From Atriophallophorus winterbourni (Eukaryota; Platyhelminthes; Trematoda; Plagiorchiida; Microphallidae), in the NCBI GenBank assembly GCA_013407085.1, contig JACCGJ010008365.1, forward strand, positions 35,593 through 99,592: a DNA stretch of 64,000 nt, written 5' to 3'. The notes under the pieces are model-generated. The model was given only the letters and a program-made list of their open reading frames with translations. It had not been told where the DNA came from and ran no database searches. Positions 34,285-42,107 of the stretch are shown here, in pieces (the first letter of the stretch is position 1; each line of letters starts with the position of its first letter). Both the position numbers and the translations under genes were made by a program.

Positions 34285-34492
34285 CCACACAGATGTGCCA
34301 CCATGCAGTACTTCTGTGATGCTGGTTTGCGACGGGTATGGAGTTGCATGCGGAAACACGTCGGAGTGTTATTACAAGTTTTATTTGTTAAATTTGTCTA
34401 GGCCACGGCAACCTGACAGTAACTTAACCCACGTACACGCTATAACTGTGCGGTATTTTACCCGGATTTAGGCTTGTTATTTCATACGTACA
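34285..34492 (+). repeat. SINE-like repeat, diverged (copy 3)
   Basis: Plus-strand copy with about 80% resemblance by eye: TTGTCTAGGCCACGGCAACC, TGACAGTAACTTAACCCACG, GGCTTGTTATTTCATACGTA. Its right end runs into a TACA/TATA microsatellite, consistent with a 3' tail. Confidence 0.7.
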
Positions 34493-34494
34493 TG

Positions 34495-34562
34495 CATACA
34501 CGCGATCATACATACACACATACATACATATATACATATATATATATATGCATCTATATATA
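34495..34562. repeat. TACA/TATA microsatellite
   Basis: Mixed CATA and TATA units between two SINE-like fragments, probably grown from a SINE tail. Confidence 0.85.
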
Positions 34563-34564
34563 GT

Positions 34565-34618
34565 GTATGTAAAAAAGCACAAAGCATGAGCCAGGCAAGT
34601 GTCGCCACAGTCATATAT
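34565..34618 (-). repeat. SINE-like repeat fragment (copy 4)
   Basis: AAAAAGCACAAAGCATGAGC, CAGGCAAGTGTCGCCACAGT is a short, diverged tail-side fragment. Confidence 0.5.
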
Positions 34619-34984
34619 ATATAATAATGACCAAGGATCCTATGAGATAAGCCCACTCGGTTTTATATTTGCCAAGTCATTCATAACTTTGAAGCGAAAA
34701 ATATTTTGCAAAGAATGGCATAATACATCTGGTTAAGTGCATTTAATTTCCAAATTGGACTTAGAAGCTGCATGCCCAGAAACCGCCAAGTTGCTTTTCG
34801 TAAATAAAGAAAAATGACAGCAAGAAATGAGCGTTGTCGGTTGTGGCTCATTATCAATTACAACATTAGCGAGGTTCCGAGGGTAGGCAATGCAGAATGG
34901 ATCCAACGAGAGCAAAACAGTCTGCACTAATGCAGATAAAAGGAGTGTTTCGAGATAAAACAACAAGCTCTAAGAACAGACTCT

Positions 34985-35090
34985 AAGGACCTGGGTAACC
35001 TGATAGTAATATCGCCCACATGCAGTCTCTGACTGTGCGGCACTTTGCCTGGATCAGGCTTGTGCTTTCTTACCATACCATACCTTAGTA
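34985..35090 (+). repeat. SINE-like repeat, 3' half (copy 5)
   Basis: GACCTGGGTAACCTGATAGT, ATCGCCCACATGCAGTCTCT, GGATCAGGCTTGTGCTTTCT, with a CATACC tail at about 35,075-35,085. Confidence 0.7.
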
Positions 35091-35218
35091 AGACCAAAAC
35101 ACAACATCACACAAAGCTTGTTGTTCAGAGATATTCAAGCGAAAACGCAATTGAACAACATATCGATCGATGATTGTAATACACTTGAAAATGTAAACAG
35201 CAAAAAACGATGACTAAC

Positions 35219-35669
35219 CTTGACGTGGCAAATTTCGTGTAGAGATGGAGGGTCTGGAAACTTGCGCACTCCGATGTTCACCGCTCGCGCGAACCACCTT
35301 GGAGCGACTCGAGCGAAATGCGCCACCGTTGGTCGGTCACATGTGCCCAAGGTCAAATCAACCGGCAAAACCACCGGCGGTACATTGTATGGGTTGGGGT
35401 CAGGTTTAATCTTATCCACAGGGGTGTCTTTGTCCAGGCTTGATGCTGAACCACTCGAAGCGAACACTTCGGTGATGGTCGAGGATGTGTCCGCGATGGT
35501 CTGATCAGCACGCTTGACTAAATGTTTGTGGCTAAGCAACGAGGTGTCGGTTGCAACTTTTGCGCGAAAATCCAAATAACCTCGGAGGGAGTCACGGAAT
35601 GAACTATTGTTGGGAGGGAAGTAGTATAGGCAGACACACAGCAAGGCCCAGCCATTTGTTAAGCTTTTT
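35219..35669 (-). CDS. ARHGAP39: ARHGAP39-type RhoGAP, end of MyTH4 domain with insertion
   Basis: Residues about 780-929. The exon opens KSLTNGWALLCVCLYYFPPN, the conserved SLxxGWxLLxxCxxxFPP block, then YLDFRAKV. A Ser/Thr/Pro-rich stretch of roughly 60-70 residues absent from the vertebrate protein follows before the domain resumes (HFARVAPRWFARAVNIGVRK, then PPSLHEICHVK). In vertebrates the last part reads EEIRHAK. Acceptor TCGCTTTCACTTTTAG, donor GTTAGT, ends in phase 0. Confidence 0.92.
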
Positions 35670-35789
35670 CTAAAAGTGAAAGCGAATAAGAAATTAGCTA
35701 GTCATTACAAGAGAGATTATAGGGAATATGAAAGGTAGTCAAACTAGGCGTAAGAGTAAAAAGCAAAACAATGCGCTCTAAAGAGTAAG

Positions 35790-36240
35790 CACGGATGCTC
35801 ATATATCCACCCATTACACATCGTAGTTCTTTATAAGAACCCTATGTAACAGTGGCATACAAGTATAACTTTGTTTACCATTTTACCGCTGTTTCAAGGT
35901 TTACTGAATCTGATTTTACAGCCTTCACCTGATGACGGCAAACAGCCAGATACCGGTACTGGTGTGTAAGGGATGGGGATGTGAGCAACACATCACTTTG
36001 GTCATCCATAAGCGCCTTGAGTGCTTGACCACGAATCACTATGTGATTCTGTGTCTGAACATCGTAGTTCGTTGTACGAACCCTATATAACAGTGGCATA
36101 CAAGTTTAACTTTGTTTACCACTTTACCACTGTTGTAAGGCTCACTGAACCTGATCTTACTGCCTTCACCTGATGATGGCAAACAGCCAGATACCGGTAC
36201 TGATGTGTAAGGGATGGGGATATGAGCACTACAATATACA
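35790..36240 (+). repeat. Tandem array of a 241-bp hammerhead-family repeat
   Basis: About two units in tandem. The motif GCCTTCACCTGATGA recurs at 35,921 and 36,162, a period of 241 bases, and a partial unit precedes the first. Each unit carries CTGATGA, helix II (CGGC or TGGC, loop AAACA, GCCA), GATA in place of GAAA, and CCGGTAC. The same arrangement as the 24.4 kb ribozyme is clear, but one core base is mutated, so these copies are probably inactive. Downstream each unit has two strong stem-loops: GAATCAC/GTGATTC (or close) and GTTCG/CGAAC. Tandem hammerhead monomers of this size are the DNA form of retrozymes and of the schistosome hammerhead satellite (family knowledge). Confidence 0.8.
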
Positions 36241-36269
36241 GTATCACTTTTATTTTAATGGCAATTACC

Positions 36270-36327
36270 AGTTTATTATTATTATTAATATTACACAAGT
36301 CTTTACAGACGATGTGCCAACAAGTAT
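36270..36327 (-). mobile_element. RTE-type LINE 3' end with (TAA)n tail, part of a composite element
   Basis: The reverse complement reads ACTTGTTGGCACATCGTCTG, AAAGACTTGTGTAATATTAA, then TAA repeats, the same 3' end as the RTE element at 45.4 kb. It directly adjoins a SINE-like segment (36,328-36,440), which adjoins an RTE leader in the same orientation (36,443-37,405). Confidence 0.8.
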
Positions 36328-36440
36328 GGTATTGTATGAAAGCACAAGCCTGATCCAGGCAAAGTGCCGCACAGTCACAGACTGCACGTGGGCTAAGATA
36401 CTGTCAGGTTGCCCAGGCCTAGACAGATATGAGGAAGAAG
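36328..36440 (-). repeat. SINE-like repeat 3' half inside the composite RTE element (copy 6)
   Basis: A near-consensus 3' half lying exactly between an RTE leader and an RTE tail, all in the same orientation. Its edges are at GGAAGAAG on the leader side and TATGGTATTG on the tail side. Confidence 0.8.
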
Positions 36441-36442
36441 GC

Positions 36443-37405
36443 GACATACTACCCGGTTGCCAAGGCCGAAGTAGGGGGTTAGCTTAGGGGACCCCGCCCG
36501 GAGCCTTTCACTCAAAAGTCTTCCCGCGAGGCAGCGGTATTTTTCCTTCGCGATAGCCGGTGACAATTTTGAGGGTCCTTGTGCCTCTCTTGAAGTGCCT
36601 CGGCGATTTTTCGAGTACGTCTCTCTAGCATTCGCACGACCAGGTGCATCTTGCAAGGCAGCAGGGATTTTTCCTCAGGGTTCACTCCCGAAGCCTTTCC
36701 CGCAATCGGGTATGCCGCAAGGCAGCGGAGGTTTGGAATCAGGGTTTTCCTTCCCTTAGATGGACTGCCCTCCCAGGTTGACGAGCTCCATCTGCCCGGA
36801 GCAAACTGGTTTTGAGGCGCCAATCACCCGCCTTCGCCCTTTCTCCTGTCAGTAGAAGCAGTTCCGCCGCGTGCAGGCCAGGAGCTGGGCTTTGGTTGTC
36901 AGAGGCTGTTTGAGACGCACGCCTTATGGCAGCATTTTATAGACAGTGGGAGCTCATCCCCACTGCCACCCCCGGCTGTGACAACCTTGGAACCATGCTG
37001 GTTTTATAAGGTATAGTGGCTATCAGTGGACCAATTTAACTCTTACAAATCTTAGAACTGAACCATGCTTATCAATAGCACTTTCCATACCATTTAAGCC
37101 AATAGAACATATTTTCCGGTCCAATACTTTAATATGCCTTATTTGAGCATACTTCGGGTACTTTAGACATACCCGTCCATGAACGCTAACGCTGCCGTTT
37201 GGTGCGAATATCTTGCGAGGCACAACATGACTCAATTTGAATGTGGTGAAATGGGGGCTGCTGCCGAGATACAACAATTTCACATTCGGGAATTGTTCAT
37301 ATTCCCCAAGTGGAATGTTCTACTTTTCTTAACCCAAAGCAGTCAATGACTGCTACCTGTGCCCGATTCTAGATCTGTGATTTCATACTGGCTTTTCATC
37401 CCGCT
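36443..37405 (-). mobile_element. RTE-type LINE 5' leader without the coding region
   Basis: Reverse-complement copy of the leader at 41.27-42.11 kb, matching from GAAATCACAGATCTAGAATC to CCCGGTAGTATGTCGC, i.e. to just beyond the start of the RTE open reading frame. The coding part is absent; the next sequence on the minus strand is the 3' half of the SINE-like repeat and then the RTE tail. There are small differences from the other copy, including short indels around 36,560-36,640. An apparent leader scrap (CCCCCGGCTGTGACAACCTT) lies at 37,795-37,830. Confidence 0.8.
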
Positions 37406-37559
37406 TCATTTTGCATGAAAGTTTACAGATTAATCGCTTTTGATTTAGATATTCGGTCACGAGTCTGTCTCAAAATACTTAAAAAGAAATTCATCATATA
37501 TATATTGTGTAGTATGTTACATATATCTTACAATATAGCTATGTTAAGCTATGCTATGC

Positions 37560-37640
37560 CCATTTATTACTAAAGTTAAGTGTGGGCACTCATTCGGTAG
37601 GGACAGTATGATCAGGATCCGCATGCCTCACGTCACTGTT
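37560..37640 (-). repeat. Hammerhead-family fragment, 5' side only
   Basis: On the minus strand GCATGCGGATCCTGATCATA, CTGTCCCTACCGAATGAGTG match the bases leading into the 24.4 kb ribozyme. The match then stops inside the core (CGAATGA instead of CTGATGA). Confidence 0.5.
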
Positions 37641-37664
37641 CAATTATTCCATTTTTATTATATT

Positions 37665-37795
37665 CGTTTTCTATTTCTATTTCCCCCTTATATCTGTCTA
37701 GGCATGGGCAACCTGACAGTATCTTAGCCCACGTGCAGTCTCTGACTGTGCGGCACTTTGCCTGGATCAGGCTTGTGCTTTCATACCTACCTACC
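37665..37795 (+). repeat. SINE-like repeat (copy 7)
   Basis: TTTCTATTTCCCCCTTATAT, CTGTCTAGGCATGGGCAACC, to GCTTGTGCTTTCATACCTAC, with a CTAC tail. It is near the consensus. Confidence 0.8.
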
Positions 37796-38187
37796 CCCGG
37801 CTGTGACAACCTTGGAACCTTACCAGTTTATTACCATTTGAAAACAGCTCGGAAAAATGGACGCCAAACAGTTCAAGTTGCACGCATGTTTAATTTTGCA
37901 GAAGGGTGTCAGGATTACTTACAGTAAATGAGCCTTGGATCAGCATTAGATTTCACAACTACTATATTGAAAATTATTAAACGTGGAGAGCGATCAGTCG
38001 CGCATTCCTTAACCTCAACCTATCTCTTTCGAGAGTTGAACGAAAGCATTTAAAAGGCAGCTTCTGACAAAATTAACATCAATCGAAAGTAACTTATGCA
38101 CCAATAAAGGATAAGCGCCAATGAAGCAAAAATGTCACTCAACTATTCGGATGGTTATTAATAAAGCCCGGGTAAAAACACCATGAT

Positions 38188-38445
38188 ATGGTATGAAAGC
38201 ACAAGCCTGATCAAGGCAAAGTGCCGCACAGTCAGAGACTGCACGTGGGCTACGATACTGTCAGGTTGCCCAGGCCTAGACAGATATGAGGAAGGAAAAA
38301 GAACAGGAAAAAACAGGAAATGGTAGTGAGACTCCAGCCTGTTTCAGCATGCAGCTCACTACCTCTGGCCAATCAATTTAGCACGGTGTTAGCCTCACAG
38401 CACATAAGTACTGCAGGATTGAACATCCGTGCACCATAAAGCTCC
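38188..38445 (-). repeat. SINE-like repeat, full length (copy 8)
   Basis: Complete copy, including GTGAGACTCCAGCCTGTTTC, AATCAATTTAGCACGGTGTT and GTACTGCAGGATTGAACATC. It forms an inverted pair with copy 9, about 150 bases away. Confidence 0.85.
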
Positions 38446-38599
38446 AATCAGATCACTGTGAACAAAATTGTTTATCGCTTATTCAAGAATTTACAAGGCT
38501 AAGGACCAAGAGCACTACACTTCAACTTCTCGATAAACAAATCAGGTCATCTAGTCAAACAAAGCTGTACAAAAGGTTGACAGTGAGCTCGCATAAAAG

Positions 38600-38870
38600 C
38601 AATTTCTGCACGGATGTGCAATCGTGCAGTAATTATGTGCTGTGCACCTAACATCGTGCTAAATTGATTGGCTACCGGGAGTGAGCTGCATGCAGAAACA
38701 CGCTGGAGTCTCACTACCATTTCTATTTCCCTCCTCATATCTGTCTAGGCCTGGGCAACCTGACAGTATCTTAGTCCACGTGCAGTCTCTGACTGTGCGG
38801 CAACCTGACAGCCGACGTGCGTTACTGTGCCTGAGTCAGGCTTGCGATTTCACTCAGGAGTAAAGAAATC
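38600..38870 (+). repeat. SINE-like repeat with chimeric end (copy 9)
   Basis: Full-length plus-strand copy up to GTGCAGTCTCTGACTGTGCG. It then repeats a diverged version of the tail half (CAACCTGACAGCCGACGTGC, GAGTCAGGCTTGCGATTTCA), which suggests recombination between two copies or a nested insertion. Confidence 0.75.
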
Positions 38871-39113
38871 ACAAAAAGCTCAAATGAGTACGGCTGGTCT
38901 CAACCACTTGCTCCAAACCAATAAAACATCAACTGAAATTGTGCGAATAAGCAAAAACGCGTTCAAACGATTCCTACCCGAAATGAACTCTCTGTAATCT
39001 CACTGTCATTATCGCACTCGTATGCATTTCAATCAGACACATCAACTAGCAGCGTGAAATGTTTCGCGTACATCCAATAAACCAACGGTAATGTTGCATA
39101 TTCGGCAACTCAC

Positions 39114-39261
39114 ATGTTTGTATTGTTGGTGGTTTGTTTGCAGAGCTGTGCGAATAGTTCATCCCGCACAGAGACCGAATTCAGCGCCCGGTGAATAATG
39201 ATAGACCCGTAATCAGGCAAGCTGAGTCGTGCTTTATGATCGCCCATGAATGACTGGATAA
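39114..39261 (-). CDS. ARHGAP39: ARHGAP39-type RhoGAP, MyTH4 core exon
   Basis: Residues about 730-779 and the most conserved part of the MyTH4 domain: IQSFMGDHKARL, then VRDELFAQLCKQTTNN, the family's RDELY-QLCRQTT signature. The acceptor is TTTGTTTTCGCAG and the donor GTGAGT leaves two bases (AT), which join with A of the next exon to form Ile. Flanking introns carry SINE copies on both sides. Confidence 0.93.
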
Positions 39262-39841
39262 CTGCGAAAACAAATAGCGCCTCGGTATACAATCACCGAG
39301 AATGAAACGAACGTGGAAATTAAAAGCGGATGGTAACAATACAAAATTGAACATATTGGAAATGGATTTAATAATTGCGAGTTACAAGCACCAGAGATAA
39401 TGCGCTAAGAGTAATAGACATTGATGGGCATAATTATGTCAGCAAGCTAAATTAAATATTTCAAATAATGAGCTGCAGTTTCACTACCATGAATGCGTTC
39501 TTACACATCTGTTTAGGCCTGGTTACAATGAGAATAGCAGAGTCAAATGCAGGTCCGGCGGGTTAAGTAGTGACCTTTGACCCGGAGCAAGACAGATATA
39601 GCGCTGAAATGATAGTTACTGGAAGCATGCTCACTTTAAACGCGAAAAGAAAGAATCAGCAAACAGCGTTGTAAAATGTAAATTGAAATTCAATCAATAG
39701 TGGGCTGGCATCCGGGACAAATAGTATGATGAATCCCCGGGGCAAATCGAGTGCAGCATTGTCGTAATCTACATGTGAGCAAGGATACCGCCAGGCTGCA
39801 CAGACCTTTTTGAAATAGCTTAGAAAGGTTATTGCCAGTGA

Positions 39842-40120
39842 AATGTATGTATGTATGTATGTATGTATGAAAGCACAAGCCTGATCCAGGCAAAGTGCCG
39901 CACAGTCAGAGACTGCACGTGGGCTAAGATACTGTCAGGTTGCCCAGGCCTAGACAGATAGGAGGGGGAAATAGAAATGAAATGAAATGGTAATGAGACT
40001 ACAGCGTGTTTCAGCATGCAGCTCACTACCGTTGGCCAATTAATTTAGCACGATGTTAGCCGTACAGCACAGAAATACTGCACGATTGCACATCAGTGCA
40101 AGCCAGTGAGGTTGCCGTGT
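39842..40120 (-). repeat. SINE-like repeat, full length with long (TATG)n tail (copy 10)
   Basis: The TATG run at 39,843-39,868 is the longest tail among the copies. The body is close to consensus and extends to GCACGATTGCACATCAGTGC. Confidence 0.85.
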
Positions 40121-40552
40121 ATACTCGCATACAGCTCATCGTCAATGGTAATCACTAATGCACGGTGTCATCTTCGCGTTACAAAGATCAATCAAAATTA
40201 GACAATGACGCACTGAAAATGGACGAATGCAGAAATCAACAATCCGTCAATAAAAAGAGCACGAGATTTTGTGTGAGGTGGGACTGTGGTACAAGACTGC
40301 CAGGACCCTAAATTGCGAGTTGCGGAGACAACGAGGCAGATAGTAGACACCAAAACAACGTAATTGCTTAAGTCTGATTATGGTGTAAAGCGTGGATAGC
40401 CATCCGGCTTAAGAATTGTGAGCAATTATGAATAGATGCATATGCGATCTCTCATAGACAGCATCAAGCTCGGTTGTCAACCTATCGATGTTGCCAAACT
40501 GAATGCTGTCTATGATGCATTATCCCTCGCTGACTAAGAAAGTGTAAACCAA

Positions 40553-40645
40553 GGTATGTATGTATGAAAGCGCAAGCCTGATCCAGGCGAAGTGCCGCAC
40601 AGCCAGAGACTGCACGTGGGCTTAGATACAGTCAGGTTGCCCAAG
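40553..40645 (-). repeat. SINE-like repeat, 3' part (copy 11)
   Basis: GGTATGTATGTATGAAAGCG, GATCCAGGCGAAGTGCCGCA to CAGTCAGGTTGCCC. The right edge ends in AAGGAAGGC. Confidence 0.8.
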
Positions 40646-40795
40646 GAAGGCTTGATTGAATTGAATCAGCCTTAGAATAGCACATGCCATACTGTGTCGA
40701 CCTGAAGCCAAGAAACCCACGTAAGGTAAAATATAATCGGTGTAGATTATATCAGCCTGTTGCATACAGAAAGCAGACGAAATCAGACAACTTAC

Positions 40796-40868
40796 TCTTG
40801 AAAATATCCAAGACTTGTTTCTTGACAGATGAGCTTGTACATGCCAGGATGCGTTTTGTAAAAGCGCC
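40796..40868 (-). CDS. ARHGAP39: ARHGAP39-type RhoGAP, 73-base MyTH4 exon
   Basis: A small exon found by looking for the missing piece between two phase-mismatched neighbours. It lies between the acceptor GCCTTATTTCAG and the donor GTAAGT, encodes GAFTKRILACTSSSVKKQ then VLDIFK, and leaves one base (A) which completes an Ile codon with the TT of the next exon. The result (DIFKIIQSFMGD) matches the start of the vertebrate MyTH4 domain (ELFKLIQMYMGD). MyTH4 domains are helical bundles that bind microtubules or membranes in unconventional myosins and kinesins. Confidence 0.9.
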
Positions 40869-41269
40869 CTGAAATAAGGCAACGGAAAAGTATTGAAATC
40901 AAGACAAAATTAAGCAGAGGGAATCACGGAGGTTGAGAAACAAGTTTGGAATGCAGCTTAAAATGACAATCGTTCTTCATTGGTCACGTGCTTGAATCAC
41001 AAAAAGGCAGCTGAAACAGCATGCATGATGGTTGTATGTACCGCGGTTGTGGGATATTCGTTCGTGGATGAAATACTAATTGTGTACAAACAGCATGAAA
41101 TGATGCAACGTATGCTCTATTCATGTGCTTTAGTGGTACAATCGGTGAAGCAAGCTACATGTTTGAACAAGTGATTTTTACGTAATAAAACGTTATCTGA
41201 GAAATGTGTATCTTGCTGAAGATTGTTCTAAAATCGTTATGAATACACCCGCAATGGTATATAGTTTCC

Positions 41270-42107
41270 TTGGAATGCGGGATGAAAAACCTGTATGAAA
41301 TCACAGATCTAGAATCGGGCACAAGTAGCAGTCATTGACTGCTTTGGGTTAAGAAAAGTAGAACATTGCCCTAGGAGAATATGAACAATTCCCGAATGTG
41401 AAATTGTTGTATCTCGGCAGCAGCCCCCATTTCACCACATTCAAATTGAGTCATGTTGTGCCTCGCCAAGATATTCGCACCAAACGGCAGCGTTAGCGTT
41501 CATGGACGGGTAGGTCTAAAGTACCTGAAGTATGCTCAAATAAGGCATAATAAAGTATTGGACCGGAAAATATGTTCTATTGGCTTAAATGGTATGGAAA
41601 GTGCTATTGATAAGCATGGTTCAGTTCTAAGATTTGTAAGAGTTAAATTGGTCCACTGATAGCCACTATACCTTATAAAGCCAGCATGGTTCCAAGGTTA
41701 TCACAGCCGGGGGTGGCAGTGGGGATGAGCTCCCACTGTCTATAAAATGCTCCTATAAGGCGTGCGTCTCAAACAGCCTCTGACAACCAAAGCCCAGCTC
41801 CTGGCCTGCACGCGGCGGAACTGCTTCTACTGACAGGAGAAAGGGCGAAGGCGGGTTATTGGCGCCTCAAAACCAGTTTGCTCCGGGCAGATGGAGCTCG
41901 TTAGCCTGAGAGGGCAGTCCATCTAAGGGAAGGAAAACCCTGATTCCAAACCTCCGCTGCCTTGCGGCATACCCGATTGCGGGAAAGGCTTCGGGAGTGA
42001 ACCCTGAGGAAAAATCTCTGCCGCCTTGCGGGAAGACTTTTGAGTCAAAGGCTCCGGGTGGGGTCCCCTAAGCTAACCCCCTACTTCCGCCTTGGCAACC
42101 CGGTAGT
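41270..42107 (+). mobile_element. RTE-type LINE, 5' leader
   Basis: Non-coding leader of the RTE element that continues to 45.5 kb. It is recognised because about 830-960 bases reappear inverted at 36.44-37.41 kb and part again at 50.16-50.52 kb. It is more GC-rich than its surroundings, with landmarks such as TCGGGCACAAGTAGCAGTC, CCGGGGGTGGCAGTGGGGAT and CCCCCTACTTCCGCCTTGGC. The transition to coding sequence is at the ATG at 42,108. Confidence 0.8.

Noticed and set aside
35220..35504. Plus-strand frame of 94 codons opposite the MyTH4 exon
   Set aside because: It is an antisense shadow of a conserved exon.
36512..36823. Minus-strand frames of 87-103 codons
   Set aside because: They lie inside the RTE leader copy, and the same frames are not kept in the other leader copies.
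39470..39600. Additional SINE-like copy
   Set aside because: Only words such as CATCTGTTTAGGCCTGG resemble the family; the rest does not align by eye, so it is not listed as a feature.
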